55,071 nt of DNA from an uncultured Spiribacter sp. (lineage in GTDB: Bacteria > Pseudomonadota > Gammaproteobacteria > Nitrococcales > Nitrococcaceae): the NCBI GenBank assembly GCA_913056145.1, contig CAJXMI010000003.1, forward strand, positions 1 through 55,071, read 5' to 3'. The notes beneath the pieces are model-generated. The model was not told where the DNA came from, did not search any database, and saw only the letters and a program-made list of their open reading frames with translations. Positions 1-9,019 of this stretch are shown in pieces; the stretch's first letter is position 1, and the number at the start of each line of letters is the position of its first letter. The position numbers were made by a program, and so were the translations under genes.

Positions 1-193
1 CCCATATGCCCCCTGCTCGCTCCGCCCCGGCTGGCCCCGCGGCTCGCCCCCCGGCCGCTGCAGCGTGAGTCGCTGCCGGGACAGCGAGACATCGATCCAG
101 GGCGGTTGTGGCACGCGGCGCCTCCTTCAACTGAGCATCAGGATGATAACCTATTGGCCGTTAACCGCGACGACAAAAAGGGCACACGCTGAC
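1..193. other. Leading region without a recognised gene
   Basis: GC-rich sequence before gpmA. No convincing coding region is seen on either strand; an in-frame extension of gpmA back to 65 has no family similarity and is treated as leader. The gpmA promoter is probably here, but no well-spaced -35/-10 pair could be identified. Confidence 0.4.
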
Positions 194-892
194 ATGAAAC
201 GTCTAATCCTGCTGCGCCACGGCCAGAGCACCTGGAACCTTGAAAACCGCTTTACCGGCTGGCACGACGTCGATCTGAGCGATCAGGGCCGGCTCGAGGC
301 CACCCGGGCGGGTGAGCTCATGCAAACGGCCGGTATTGCCCCGCAGATGGTCTTTACCTCGGTGCTCACACGGGCGATCCGCACGGCGTTCATGAGCCTC
401 GATGTCCTCGACCGGCTGTGGGTGCCCATGCTCAAGGACTGGCGACTCAACGAGCGCCACTACGGCGCCCTGACCGGCCTCAACAAATCCGAGACCGCCG
501 CCGAATATGGCGACGAGCAGGTGCATGTATGGCGCCGTAGCTTTGCCACACCGCCACCGCCCCTGGACACCGACGATGCCCGGCATCCCCGGCACGACCC
601 GCGCTATGCCGATCTCGACCCGGCGCAGCTGCCCGGTACCGAATCGCTCAAGGACACCCTTGCCCGTGTGATGCCCTTCCACGCATCCGACATCGTCCCG
701 GCGCTGGAGCGCTACGACTCGGTGCTCATTGCCGCCCACGGCAACAGCCTGCGGGCGCTTGTGAAACACCTGGAGGGGCTCTCCGATGAAGCGATTACCG
801 GCGTCGAGATCGCGACCGGCGACCCGCTGGTCTATGAGTTGAACGCTGACCTGAGCGTGCGCAGCAAGACTTCGCTGCGGGACGGCGCATGA
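194..892 (+). CDS. gpmA: 2,3-bisphosphoglycerate-dependent phosphoglycerate mutase
   Basis: Interconverts 3- and 2-phosphoglycerate in glycolysis and gluconeogenesis in the cytosol, one step before enolase, which is also encoded here (34223-35527). The 232-residue product opens with the phosphohistidine motif RHGQSTWN (catalytic His9), followed by the family's [12 protein letters not shown] segment and, near the C-terminus, the second active-site His in [13 protein letters not shown]. The ATG at 194 was chosen because homology begins at [10 protein letters not shown]; upstream in-frame codons look non-coding. It is slightly shorter than the roughly 250-residue E. coli enzyme. The stop overlaps the moaC start by 4 bp, so the two are probably co-transcribed. 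Confidence 0.95.
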   Translation: MKRLILLRHGQSTWNLENRFTGWHDVDLSDQGRLEATRAGELMQTAGIAPQMVFTSVLTRAIRTAFMSLDVLDRLWVPMLKDWRLNERHYGALTGLNKSETAAEYGDEQVHVWRRSFATPPPPLDTDDARHPRHDPRYADLDPAQLPGTESLKDTLARVMPFHASDIVPALERYDSVLIAAHGNSLRALVKHLEGLSDEAITGVEIATGDPLVYELNADLSVRSKTSLRDGA

Positions 893-1362
893 GCGACCTC
901 ACGCATTTGAATGCCCGCGGCGAGGCGCACATGGTCGATGTGGGCGAGAAATCGGCCACCCATCGCGTGGCCATCGCCGAGGGGCGCATTACCATGGCGC
1001 CGGCCACCCTCGAGGCGCTTGTCAGCGGCAATCTGAAAAAGGGGGATGCGCTCGGGACCGCCCGGATTGCCGGCATTATGGCCGCCAAGCGCACGGCCGA
1101 ACTGGTGCCGCTCTGTCACCCCCTGCCGCTCACCCACCTCGATGTGGAACTCACGCCCGACCCAGGCCTCCCGGGCGTGACCTGCGAGGTTCGCGCCGAG
1201 ACCCGTGGACAAACGGGCGTCGAGATGGAGGCACTCGCCGCCGTCCAGACCGCCCTGCTAACCGTCTACGACATGTGCAAGGCGCTGGACCGCGGGATGT
1301 GCATTGATCAGGTGCGGCTCACTCACAAACGCGGTGGCCGCTCCGGCGACTGGAGCCGCTAG
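889..1362 (+). CDS. moaC: Cyclic pyranopterin monophosphate synthase MoaC
   Basis: With MoaA it converts GTP to cyclic pyranopterin monophosphate, the first committed step of molybdenum cofactor synthesis. The 157-residue protein has the usual MoaC length and the signature [17 protein letters not shown] (residues about 67-83), followed by the conserved [20 protein letters not shown] segment and a KRGGRSG tail. It overlaps gpmA by 4 bp and no other moa gene lies in the window. Its 3' end overlaps the convergent pterin dehydratase gene by 4 bp. Confidence 0.95.
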   Translation: MSDLTHLNARGEAHMVDVGEKSATHRVAIAEGRITMAPATLEALVSGNLKKGDALGTARIAGIMAAKRTAELVPLCHPLPLTHLDVELTPDPGLPGVTCEVRAETRGQTGVEMEALAAVQTALLTVYDMCKALDRGMCIDQVRLTHKRGGRSGDWSR

Positions 1363-1691
1363 CCGTCGACCGCCTGGTTGACCTTGGCGGCATAGATGAA
1401 GTCGTTTTCATGCAGGCCGCCGATCGCGTGGGTGAAAATCTCCACCTCGCACCAGCCCCAGCTAAATCGGATCTCGGGGTGATGGTCCTCCTGCTCGGCC
1501 ACATCCCCCGCCTTGTTGGCAACGGCCTGCGCCTCGGCAAAGTTGCCCGTGCGAAAGCGCCGGGTGATACGGGTTGCATCCTCGCTGAGGGTCCAGCCGG
1601 GTACATCGGCGAGATAGCCCTCGGCGGCGTCCCGCGTCAACGGGTCAATACCCCCCTGGCAGGGCGTGCAGTGTTTGCTGGTCAGGCTCAT
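1359..1691 (-). CDS. phhB: Pterin-4a-carbinolamine dehydratase
   Basis: Predicted to dehydrate 4a-hydroxytetrahydropterin, normally regenerating the cofactor of aromatic amino acid hydroxylases. The 110-residue protein carries the family pattern [19 protein letters not shown] followed by [12 protein letters not shown]. The ATG at 1691 is preceded by a strong GGAGG ribosome site; an in-frame start at 1745 lacks family support. No phenylalanine hydroxylase is visible nearby; the neighbour is moaC, so a role in pterin or molybdopterin metabolism is possible, as proposed for other hydroxylase-free members of the family. Transcribed divergently from lutA. Confidence 0.9.
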   Translation of the reverse strand: MSLTSKHCTPCQGGIDPLTRDAAEGYLADVPGWTLSEDATRITRRFRTGNFAEAQAVANKAGDVAEQEDHHPEIRFSWGWCEVEIFTHAIGGLHENDFIYAAKVNQAVDG

Positions 1692-1710
1692 GGTGCCTCC
1701 GTTGCGTTGT

Positions 1711-1728
1711 CCCGGGTAGCAACCCGGG
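1711..1728. promoter_or_regulatory. Inverted repeat in the phhB-lutA intergenic region
   Basis: Perfect 7-bp inverted repeat (CCCGGGT, 4-nt spacer, ACCCGGG) centred in the 89-bp divergent intergenic region. A weak promoter-like pair for lutA (TTGTCC at 1707 and TACAGT at 1731, 18-bp spacer) straddles it. It could be an operator for the lactate operon or simply an mRNA hairpin. Confidence 0.25.
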
Positions 1729-1780
1729 GTTACAGTCACGAACAAAACACTACCTAATCATCCCGGGGAGGATTCCTGCA

Positions 1781-2557
1781 ATGGGCGAAGCGGCAACCAA
1801 CGCACCCCGCGTCGGGCTGTTTGTAACCTGCCTGGTGGATTTCTTCCGCCCCGAGGTCGGATTTGCAACGGTCAATCTGCTCGAGTCGGCGGGCTGTCAC
1901 GTCGATGTCCCCGAGGCTCAGACCTGTTGCGGCCAACCGGCGTACAACAGCGGCGATCTCGATGACACCCGGGCCATTGCCCGCCAGGTGATCGAAACCT
2001 TCTCTGCCTACGACTACGTGGTGGTGCCCTCGGGCTCATGCGCCGGTCAGCTCCACAAGTATCCGGAGCTGTTTGCCGAAGACGATGACTGGCACCGGCG
2101 GGCGCGGGATCTGGTCGGCCGCACCTGGGAGCTCCTGTCGTTCCTGACTGACGTGCTTGCGATTGATCCGCCCGAGACCCCGGCAAGAGGCTGCTTTACC
2201 TATCACGACAGTTGCTCGGGCCTGCGCCAGCTGGGTATCCATGGCCAGCCCCGGCAATTGCTGGCGGGTAGCCCGGATATTGAGCTTCGCGAAATGGATG
2301 ACAGCACGGTGTGCTGCGGTTTTGGCGGCACTTTCTGTGTGAAATACCCGGAGATATCCGAGCGCATGGTCGATGAGAAGATCCGCAACATCACCGCAAC
2401 GGGTGCGGATACCCTGCTGGGCGGCGACCTTGGCTGTCTTATGAACATTGCCGGGCGCCTGCAGCGTCAGGGCAAGCCGGTTGCCGTGCGCCATGCCGCC
2501 GAGGTCCTTGCCGGACAGCTCGACACACCCCCCATCGGGGCGAGGGAGACAGACTGA
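1781..2557 (+). CDS. lutA: Lactate utilization protein A (Fe-S oxidoreductase subunit)
   Basis: First gene of a LutABC (YkgEFG-type) L-lactate oxidation complex. The 258-residue protein has two cysteine-rich CCG domains: CLVDFF near residue 12 with CCGQPAYNSGD near residue 50, then CSGLRQLG and CCGFGGTFCVKYPEIS in the second half. These ligate an unusual Fe-S cluster, as in heterodisulfide reductase HdrB. The ATG at 1781 has a GGGGAGGA ribosome site. The stop overlaps the lutB start, and the three genes form a compact operon. No lactate permease or GntR-type LutR regulator lies next to it. Confidence 0.92.
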   Translation: MGEAATNAPRVGLFVTCLVDFFRPEVGFATVNLLESAGCHVDVPEAQTCCGQPAYNSGDLDDTRAIARQVIETFSAYDYVVVPSGSCAGQLHKYPELFAEDDDWHRRARDLVGRTWELLSFLTDVLAIDPPETPARGCFTYHDSCSGLRQLGIHGQPRQLLAGSPDIELREMDDSTVCCGFGGTFCVKYPEISERMVDEKIRNITATGADTLLGGDLGCLMNIAGRLQRQGKPVAVRHAAEVLAGQLDTPPIGARETD

Positions 2558-3981
2558 TGGCCGTCAGACAGGCTGATTTTCGGGCCCGCGCCCAGGCCGC
2601 GCTGCAGGATGACAACCTGCGTGATGCGCTGGACAAGGCCAAGGGCGGCTTCGTGGACAAACGGGCCAGCGCCATCCTCGACCTGCCCGGGTTTGAGACG
2701 CTGCGCGAGCGCGGCCGGCAGATCAAGGATCACACCCTTGCCCATCTGGACACCTATCTCGAGACGTTCGAGCAGAACGTCGAGCGCAACGGCGGCCAGG
2801 TCCACTACGCCGCCGATGCCGAGGCGGCCCGCGAGGCGGTGCTTGCGATCTGTCGCGATGCAAGCGCACGCCAGGTCATCAAGGCCAAAACCATGGCCGG
2901 CGAGGAGGTCGGCCTCAACGAGGCCCTGGAGCACGAGTTCGAAACCGTCGAGAGCGATCTGGGGGAGTACATCATCCAGCTCGCCGAAGAACCGCCCAGC
3001 CACATCATCGCCCCTGCCGTGCATAAAACGCGGGCCGAGATCACCGCCCTGTTCGATCGTCATCACCACCAGCGTGAGGGCGGGCCGCTGCGCGAGACTC
3101 CGGATCTGGTTGATGAGGCCCGCGGCGTTCTGCGCCAGAAATTCCTGGGGGCGGACATCGGGATCAGTGGCGCCAATTTCCTCATCGCCGAGACCGGTTC
3201 CATTGCCCTCGTTACCAATGAAGGCAATGCGGATCTCTCCACCAGTCTGCCGCGGGTGCACATCGCCATTGCGGGCATCGAGAAACTGGTCCCGGGCCTC
3301 GAGGAGGCATCGTCAATGCTGCGACTGCTCGCGCGCAGCGCGACCGGCCAGCAGATCACCGCCTACACCACCTTTATTACCGGAGCGCGGCGGGAGGCCG
3401 ACCCGGACGGGCCCGAGGAATTCCACCTGGTCCTGCTCGATAACGGCCGCAGCCGCATGCTCGGCGACGAGTTCCGCGAGATGCTTCGCTGTATCCGCTG
3501 CGGCGCCTGCATGAACCACTGCCCGGTCTATAGCGCCATCGGCGGCCATGCCTACGGCTGGGTCTATCCCGGGCCGATGGGCGCGGTGCTGACCCCGATG
3601 TTCCAGGGCCTGGACAAGTCGCGCGACCTGCCCAATGCCTGCACGCTCAACGGCCGCTGCCAGAGCGTCTGCCCGGTCAAGATCCGCTTGCCAATGCTCA
3701 TCCGTCGCCTGCGCGATCATGAGTTTGAACAGCGTCTGACCCCAACAGGCACGCGCTGGGCCCTGCAAGCGTGGGCCTGGCTGGCCCGGCGCCCGCGGCT
3801 CTACCAGCTCGCGACACGCTCGGCCGGCACGGTTCTGCGCACGCTGGGCAAGGGCCGGGCGCGGCGCGTGCCGCTGGCGGGTGCGTGGACGGCGGCGCGC
3901 GACCTGCCATTACCCAGCGCTGGCGGGACGTTTCAGCAGCGCTGGCGCGCGGCGCGGACATCGCGGGGTGAGCAGGCATGA
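2557..3981 (+). CDS. lutB: Lactate utilization protein B (two-[4Fe-4S] subunit)
   Basis: The 474-residue product matches LutB/YkgF: an N-terminal LUD domain (residues about 60-300, including LIAETGSIALVTNEGNADL) and a ferredoxin-like pair of Fe-S motifs, CIRCGACMNHCPVY near residue 312 and CTLNGRCQSVCPVKI near residue 363. It probably relays electrons from lactate oxidation towards quinone together with LutA and LutC. It starts on the last base of the lutA stop and overlaps lutC by 4 bp, indicating translational coupling. The last 60 residues are Arg/Ala-rich and poorly conserved. Confidence 0.92.
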   Translation: MAVRQADFRARAQAALQDDNLRDALDKAKGGFVDKRASAILDLPGFETLRERGRQIKDHTLAHLDTYLETFEQNVERNGGQVHYAADAEAAREAVLAICRDASARQVIKAKTMAGEEVGLNEALEHEFETVESDLGEYIIQLAEEPPSHIIAPAVHKTRAEITALFDRHHHQREGGPLRETPDLVDEARGVLRQKFLGADIGISGANFLIAETGSIALVTNEGNADLSTSLPRVHIAIAGIEKLVPGLEEASSMLRLLARSATGQQITAYTTFITGARREADPDGPEEFHLVLLDNGRSRMLGDEFREMLRCIRCGACMNHCPVYSAIGGHAYGWVYPGPMGAVLTPMFQGLDKSRDLPNACTLNGRCQSVCPVKIRLPMLIRRLRDHEFEQRLTPTGTRWALQAWAWLARRPRLYQLATRSAGTVLRTLGKGRARRVPLAGAWTAARDLPLPSAGGTFQQRWRAARTSRGEQA

Positions 3982-4634
3982 GTACGGCACGCAGCACGGT
4001 GATGGCACGGATTCGCGAGGCGCTGGGCCGAACCCAACCGCCCTCGCTGGCCGAGGCACGCGCTGATCTTGCCCGGCGAGTCCCCGACGCCATTCCCCGC
4101 CCGATCTGGGATGAACCGCAGGTCGAGCGCTTCGTGGCCCGACTTGAGGCGTCGGCGGCCACCTGGGCGCGCGTCAATGGCCGGGCGGACATCCCCGGGG
4201 CGGTCGGTGATTATCTGCAGGACGCGGCTGAGGAGTTGATCGGCATTGCGGCCCATCCGCTTCTCACCGAGCTCGCCTGGCCGCCTGCATGGTCGATATC
4301 GCATGACATGGAAAACGCCGCCTCGTGGCATACGGCCATTGCCGTTGCGCGTGCGGGCATCGCCGAGACAGGCTCGCTGGTGATGGGGTCAGGGCCGGCC
4401 TCGCCGACCACGCTCAACTTCCTGCCCGACCGGCATATCGTGGTGATTGCGGCCGACGAGATCGTCGACTACATGGAAGAGATCTGGGAGCGCTTTCGCG
4501 CCGATGGCTCCATGCCCCGCACCATCAATGTCATCACCGGGCCCTCACGCACTGCCGATGTCGAGCAGACACTGCAACTGGGCGCGCATGGCCCGCGCAG
4601 CCTGCATGTCCTGATTGTCAATTCTGCGTCCTAG
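3978..4634 (+). CDS. lutC: Lactate utilization protein C (LUD domain)
   Basis: Third subunit of the LutABC complex, 218 residues, consisting of a LUD domain. Family landmarks are IAETGSLVMGSG (about residues 130-140), LNFLPDRHIVVI, and the C-terminal TINVITGPSRTADVEQTLQLGAHGPRSLHVLIV, which also occurs in YkgG. It overlaps lutB by 4 bp at its 5' end and the convergent mazG gene by 17 bp at its 3' end. Confidence 0.92.
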   Translation: MSTARSTVMARIREALGRTQPPSLAEARADLARRVPDAIPRPIWDEPQVERFVARLEASAATWARVNGRADIPGAVGDYLQDAAEELIGIAAHPLLTELAWPPAWSISHDMENAASWHTAIAVARAGIAETGSLVMGSGPASPTTLNFLPDRHIVVIAADEIVDYMEEIWERFRADGSMPRTINVITGPSRTADVEQTLQLGAHGPRSLHVLIVNSAS

Positions 4635-5436
4635 CGTCTAGCGCCTTGGCCTGCTGGTAGGCGGCCTCAAGGCGGTCAAAGTCGACCGTCTCGGGTGTCT
4701 CGCCAACCGCCTGCAGAATGGCCTCAAGCCCCCGGAAGCGCCGTTCGAACTTTGCGTTGCCAGCGCGCAGGGCCTGCTCGGGGTCAACCCCCAGCCTGCG
4801 CGCCAGATTCACACAGGCCAACAGCACATCCCCCATTTCCTCGGCGACATGCTCGGGATCATTGGGCTGGTGGTTCATCGCCTCTTCCAGCTCGCCGAGC
4901 TCTTCCTGGATCTTGCCGATCACCTGATGCGAGTCGGGCCAGTCAAAACCCACTCGGGCCGCCCGGGACTGGAGCTTGCGAGCGCGGGTGAGCGCGGGCA
5001 GCGCGAGCGGCACGTCATCGAGCGCACCCGGCGGTGCCGAGGTCTCACCGCCGCCGGGCCGCGCCGCGCGCTCCTCGGCCTTGATGGCCTCCCAGACCGC
5101 GCGCTGGCCATCGCGGGTGGTCGGCCCGGCATCGCCAAACACATGCGGATGGCGGCGAATCAGCTTATCCCTTACGCCCGCGGCGATCGCCTCGAAATCG
5201 AAGCTGCCCTCCTCTTCGGCGATCCGGGCATAGAAGACCACCTGAAACAGTAGATCCCCCAGTTCATCCTGCATGTCGGCCCGGTCACCCCGCTCCATCG
5301 CATCAGCGACCTCGTAGGCCTCCTCGAGCGTGTGCGGCACGATGCTCGCAAAGGTCTGTTCCCGATCCCAGGGGCAACCCGCTGCCGGATCGCGCAGACG
5401 GGCCATCACTCCCAGTAGATCGTCGAGCGCGCTCAT
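4618..5436 (-). CDS. mazG: Nucleoside triphosphate pyrophosphohydrolase MazG
   Basis: Hydrolyses (d)NTPs to NMP and pyrophosphate, acting in nucleotide-pool housekeeping and, in E. coli, (p)ppGpp-linked responses. The 272-residue protein has two tandem MazG domains, each with metal-binding EExxxxD motifs: EEAYEVADAM with DELGDLLFQVVF in the first, and EELGELEEAM with EEMGDVLLACVN in the second. Length matches E. coli MazG (263). It starts within the 3' end of no other gene but its own start codon overlaps the downstream glutathione transferase operonically: that gene lies just 5' on the same strand and overlaps it by 4 bp. Confidence 0.93.
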   Translation of the reverse strand: MSALDDLLGVMARLRDPAAGCPWDREQTFASIVPHTLEEAYEVADAMERGDRADMQDELGDLLFQVVFYARIAEEEGSFDFEAIAAGVRDKLIRRHPHVFGDAGPTTRDGQRAVWEAIKAEERAARPGGGETSAPPGALDDVPLALPALTRARKLQSRAARVGFDWPDSHQVIGKIQEELGELEEAMNHQPNDPEHVAEEMGDVLLACVNLARRLGVDPEQALRAGNAKFERRFRGLEAILQAVGETPETVDFDRLEAAYQQAKALDARTQN

Positions 5437-6125
5437 CGCTGCTGGTACTGGGTGCTGCCAAAGAGCTGCTCACGCGCCTTGTCATCGAGTTGTGGCGGCC
5501 GCGCATCGGCTAGCACGGCAACCCCCCGCTCCACGGCCGGGCGTGCGGCAATGGCATCAAACCAGCGCTTGAGGTTGGGGAAATCGGCCAGCGACTGGCC
5601 CTGGTTGTCATGCGGGCGGATCCAGGGGAAGCAGGCAATGTCGGCAATCGTGTACTGCCCGGCGGCCAGCCACTCGTGGTCGGCAAGGCGGCGATCCATC
5701 ACCCCGTAGAGGCGCGCCGCCTCGTTGGTGTAGCGATTAACCGCGTAGTCGATGGTCTCGGGGGCATACTGTCGAAAGTGATGCGCCTGCCCCAGCATGG
5801 GACCCAGCCCGCCCATCTGGAACATCAGCCACTCCATCGTCTCGTGGCGGCCACGGGCATCCCGGGGCATCAGCTGGCCGGTTTTCTCGGCCAGATAGAG
5901 CAGGATGGCACCGGATTCAAACAACGAGATCGGTTGTCCCCCGGGCCCGTCCGAATCAATCATGGCCGGGATCTTGTTGTTGGGGCTGATCCGCAGGAAC
6001 TCCTCGGTAAACTGATCCCCCTGGCCGATGTTGATCGGATGCACCTCGTGCGCCAGCTCGAGCTCTTCGAGCGCGATATGCACTTTGTGACCATTCGGTG
6101 TCGGCCAGCTGTAGACGTCGATCAT
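5433..6125 (-). CDS. Glutathione S-transferase, YghU/YfcG (nu-class) type
   Basis: The 230-residue protein has a thioredoxin-like N-terminal domain with the TPNGHKV motif of nu-class disulfide-bond oxidoreductase GSTs (which use a Thr/Asn pair in place of catalytic Cys or Ser) and the [12 protein letters not shown] cis-Pro loop. A helical C-terminal domain follows, with [11 protein letters not shown]. Such enzymes reduce disulfides or peroxides with two bound glutathiones. The ATG at 6125 has a GGAG site; a start at 6146 would add seven unconserved residues. It is co-transcribed with mazG (4-bp overlap) and lies only 28 bp from the divergent ispG. Confidence 0.88.
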   Translation of the reverse strand: MIDVYSWPTPNGHKVHIALEELELAHEVHPINIGQGDQFTEEFLRISPNNKIPAMIDSDGPGGQPISLFESGAILLYLAEKTGQLMPRDARGRHETMEWLMFQMGGLGPMLGQAHHFRQYAPETIDYAVNRYTNEAARLYGVMDRRLADHEWLAAGQYTIADIACFPWIRPHDNQGQSLADFPNLKRWFDAIAARPAVERGVAVLADARPPQLDDKAREQLFGSTQYQQR

Positions 6126-6153
6126 GTCAGCTCCATCCTTTATCATTGCAGGT

Positions 6154-7407
6154 ATGAACGATATTTGCGGTTATCAGAGGCGCACTAGTGTGCCGGTACA
6201 GGTCGGTCACGTCACGGTGGGCGGCGATGCGCCGGTGGTGGTCCAGTCCATGACCAACACCGACACGGTCGATGAAATCCGCACCGCCATCCAGGTGGCC
6301 GAGCTGGCAAAGGCGGGCTCGGAGCTGGTGCGGATCACGGTCAACAACGAGGATGCCGCGCGCGCGGTTCCCGCGATTCGGCAGCGCCTCGATGACATGG
6401 GCGTCGATGTCCCTCTGGTCGGCGATTTCCATTTCAACGGCCACAAACTGCTACGCGCAGTCCCTGCCTGTGGCGAGGCGCTTGGCAAGCTGCGCATCAA
6501 CCCCGGCAATGTCGGCAAGGGCAGCCGACGCGACCCGCAGTTTGCCGAACTCATTGAACTGGCCCGCGATCTGGATCGGCCCATTCGCATTGGCGTCAAT
6601 TGGGGCAGCCTTGATCAGGATCTTCTGGCGCGGCTCATGGATGAAAACGCCCGCCAGGCGGCGCCCAAACCACCCGAGGCAGTCATGCGCGATGCAGTGG
6701 TGACCTCGTCGCTGCAAAGTGCCGAGCGCGCCGAGGCGCTGGGGCTTCCGCATGACCGCATCATCATCTCCTGCAAGACCAGCCGGGTGCAGGATCTGAT
6801 CAGCGTCTATCAGGATCTCGCGGCGCGCTGCGACTACCCGCTGCATCTGGGGCTTACCGAAGCGGGCATGGGCTCGAAGGGCATCGTCGCCTCCACGGCG
6901 GGGCTGGCGGTACTGCTGCAGCAGGGTATTGGCGATACCATTCGTATCTCGCTTACCCCCGAGCCCGGCGGTGATCGCACCCAGGAGGTGATTGTCGCCC
7001 AGGAGATCCTGCAGACCATGGGGCTGCGCTCGTTTACGCCCATGGTGGCCGCCTGCCCCGGCTGTGGTCGCACCACCAGCACGTTCTTCCAGGAGCTGGC
7101 CGACCAGATCCAGTCGCATGTGCGCGAACGCATGCCGGAGTGGCGCGAGGTGTATCCGGGCGTCGAGTCGATGAGCCTTGCGGTAATGGGCTGTGTGGTC
7201 AACGGCCCCGGTGAATCGCGTCAGGCCGACATCGGGATCAGCCTGCCGGGCACGGGCGAACGCCCGGTTGCCCCGGTCTACGAGGACGGCGAGAAGACCG
7301 TCACGCTAAAGGGCGACACGATTGCCGATGACTTCAAGGACATTGTGGAGCGCTATGTGGCGCGGCGCTATGGCGGGGGTGCGTCAGGCCCGGCACCACG
7401 CGAATAA
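6154..7407 (+). CDS. ispG: (E)-4-hydroxy-3-methylbut-2-enyl-diphosphate synthase IspG
   Basis: Penultimate step of the MEP isoprenoid pathway; ispD and ispF of the same pathway lie at 32.7-34 kb. The 417-residue protein has the N-terminal TIM-barrel signature [11 protein letters not shown] and the C-terminal [4Fe-4S] ligands in ACPGCGRT and [12 protein letters not shown]. The start at 6154 is the ATG before NDICGYQRR; an earlier ATG at 6124 overlaps the divergent glutathione transferase start and is less likely. The ribosome site is weak (AGG). The gene ends exactly where the convergent fdxA begins, with no spacer. Confidence 0.95.
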   Translation: MNDICGYQRRTSVPVQVGHVTVGGDAPVVVQSMTNTDTVDEIRTAIQVAELAKAGSELVRITVNNEDAARAVPAIRQRLDDMGVDVPLVGDFHFNGHKLLRAVPACGEALGKLRINPGNVGKGSRRDPQFAELIELARDLDRPIRIGVNWGSLDQDLLARLMDENARQAAPKPPEAVMRDAVVTSSLQSAERAEALGLPHDRIIISCKTSRVQDLISVYQDLAARCDYPLHLGLTEAGMGSKGIVASTAGLAVLLQQGIGDTIRISLTPEPGGDRTQEVIVAQEILQTMGLRSFTPMVAACPGCGRTTSTFFQELADQIQSHVRERMPEWREVYPGVESMSLAVMGCVVNGPGESRQADIGISLPGTGERPVAPVYEDGEKTVTLKGDTIADDFKDIVERYVARRYGGGASGPAPRE

Positions 7408-7734
7408 TCAGCGCTCACGCAGCTCATCGGCTTTCGCCGTTACATCGGCCCAGTCATCGGCATCCGCCGGCGGCTCCTCGCGACGGTTGATAACCGGCCA
7501 CTCCTGCGCAAGGCGGGCATTCAGCTCAAGATAGTGTGACTGGCTGGCCGGCACCTCATCATCCGGGTAAATCGCATCAACCGGGCACTCCGCGACGCAC
7601 ACCGCGCAATCAATGCACTCCACCGGGTCAATGACCAAAAAGTTGGGCCCGCCGTGAAAACAATCAACCGGGCAGACCTCCACACAATCGGTGTAGCGGC
7701 AGCGTATGCACGGCTCGGTGACGACGTAGGTCAT
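7408..7734 (-). CDS. fdxA: 7Fe ferredoxin FdxA ([3Fe-4S][4Fe-4S])
   Basis: Small cytosolic electron carrier, 108 residues. The N-terminal [18 protein letters not shown] and the second [17 protein letters not shown] motif match the Azotobacter FdI/FdxA pattern in which one cluster is [3Fe-4S] and the other [4Fe-4S]. A roughly 50-residue acidic C-terminal extension is typical. The ATG at 7734 overlaps the stop of the upstream Rrf2 regulator by 4 bp, so regulator and ferredoxin are translated from one mRNA. A start at 7800 would lie inside the regulator gene and is rejected. Confidence 0.93.
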   Translation of the reverse strand: MTYVVTEPCIRCRYTDCVEVCPVDCFHGGPNFLVIDPVECIDCAVCVAECPVDAIYPDDEVPASQSHYLELNARLAQEWPVINRREEPPADADDWADVTAKADELRER

Positions 7735-8216
7735 CCGCCCGCCTCCGAGGCCGGCGGGTGGCGACGGGTTGCAAGGCCGCCACACACGTCGCAACGCCAC
7801 TGCCGCCCCGAATACTGGCGGAGAATGGCCTCGCGAATCTGTGGACGAGTCACAAAATCGGCCAGCGTAATGCCGCGCAGAAACCCGTCGATGCGCTCGG
7901 TGAGTTCACCCCACAGGGCATTATCCAGCGGCGAACCCCGGCGCTGGCGACTGCCATCGCTGTCCATCAGGGCAATGACTTCGCCAATGGAGATGGCATC
8001 GGGCTCGCGCCCCAGCCGATAGCCACCACCGGGCCCCGGCGTGCCCTGCACCAGATGCGCCCGGCGCAGGCGCCAGAAGATCTGATCAATGTACGACATC
8101 GAGATGCCCTGGCACACGGACACCTCGGCCAGCGGCACGGCCCCGGCATCACGATGCATTGCCAGATGCATGAGCGCACTGACGGCATAACGGCTTTTGG
8201 CGGATAATCGAATCAT
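7731..8216 (-). CDS. Rrf2-family transcriptional regulator lacking the IscR cluster cysteines
   Basis: The 161-residue protein has the IscR-type winged helix: [11 protein letters not shown], the recognition helix [19 protein letters not shown], and the wing [10 protein letters not shown]. It also keeps the dimer-helix segment [23 protein letters not shown]. The loop that in IscR holds three Cys ligands and a His for [2Fe-2S] is shortened here and has no Cys or His (residues about 86-100). Its only cysteines are Cys35 and the C-terminal pair in CDVCGG (142, 145). It may sense by another route or act as a cluster-free regulator. It overlaps thiD and fdxA by 4 bp each. Confidence 0.85.
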   Translation of the reverse strand: MIRLSAKSRYAVSALMHLAMHRDAGAVPLAEVSVCQGISMSYIDQIFWRLRRAHLVQGTPGPGGGYRLGREPDAISIGEVIALMDSDGSRQRRGSPLDNALWGELTERIDGFLRGITLADFVTRPQIREAILRQYSGRQWRCDVCGGLATRRHPPASEAGG

Positions 8217-9019
8217 ATGCCCTCCGGCCTGACCGTATGGCTGTGGTTCACGGGCCCATGGCCCGTGCCGAGCGGCACGGCCGTCTCGAGCGCTGTTTGC
8301 AGGTAGGCGCGGCCGCGCTCGACGGCGGCCTCCAGAGCGAGGCCCCGACCAATGCCCTCGGCGATGGCGGAGGCCAGCGTGCAGCCGGTACCGTGATCAC
8401 AGGTTGTGTCAATGCGCGGATGACGCCGCTCGATCACGCCAGCCGGGCTTGCCAGCACGTCCACCAGCACGTCGCCGGCGAGATGCCCGCCCTTGAGCAG
8501 CACCGCCTCGCAGCCCAGATCGCGCAGTGCAACAGCGGCCGCTGGCATGTCCCGGGCGTCGCTGATCGTCTGCCCGAGCAGAGCCTCCGCCTCGGGGATA
8601 TTGGGCGTGATCAGCCTGGCGCGGGGTATCAGTCGCTCCCGCAGCCGGTGTAATGCCGCATCGCTGACCAGGCGATCACCGCTCTGTGCCACCATGACCG
8701 GATCAACGACCAACGGTACCGCCGAGGCCAGCGCCTCGAGCCCCTCGGCAACCGTGTCTATTACCTCGGGCGAATGCAGCATGCCTGTCTTGACGCAATC
8801 GGCTCCCAGGTCGGGAAGGACCGCTTGCATCTGCGCGGCGATAAACGCCTCCGGCACCGGCATGACATCTTCGACCCCCTGTGTGTTCTGCGCAGTCAGC
8901 GCGGTGATTGCGGTCATCGCATAGCCACCCAGGGCTGTCACCGCTTTGATATCCGCCTGTATCCCGGCCCCGCCCCCGGAGTCGGAGCCGGCAATAATTA
9001 GAATACGCGCCAGGTTCAA
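8213..9019 (-). CDS. thiD: Hydroxymethylpyrimidine/phosphomethylpyrimidine kinase ThiD
   Basis: Phosphorylates HMP and then HMP-phosphate in thiamine synthesis. The 268-residue ribokinase-fold protein begins ILIIAGSDSGGGAGIQADIK, the ThiD substrate loop, and contains TGMLHSPEVI, LITPNIPEAEALLG and the C-terminal GTGCTLASAIAEG anion hole. No thiamine riboswitch or other thi gene is seen beside it. It is the second gene of a four-gene chain of 4-bp overlaps (acyl-CoA ligase, thiD, Rrf2 regulator, fdxA), which is not a standard thiamine operon. Confidence 0.94.
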   Translation of the reverse strand: MNLARILIIAGSDSGGGAGIQADIKAVTALGGYAMTAITALTAQNTQGVEDVMPVPEAFIAAQMQAVLPDLGADCVKTGMLHSPEVIDTVAEGLEALASAVPLVVDPVMVAQSGDRLVSDAALHRLRERLIPRARLITPNIPEAEALLGQTISDARDMPAAAVALRDLGCEAVLLKGGHLAGDVLVDVLASPAGVIERRHPRIDTTCDHGTGCTLASAIAEGIGRGLALEAAVERGRAYLQTALETAVPLGTGHGPVNHSHTVRPEGI

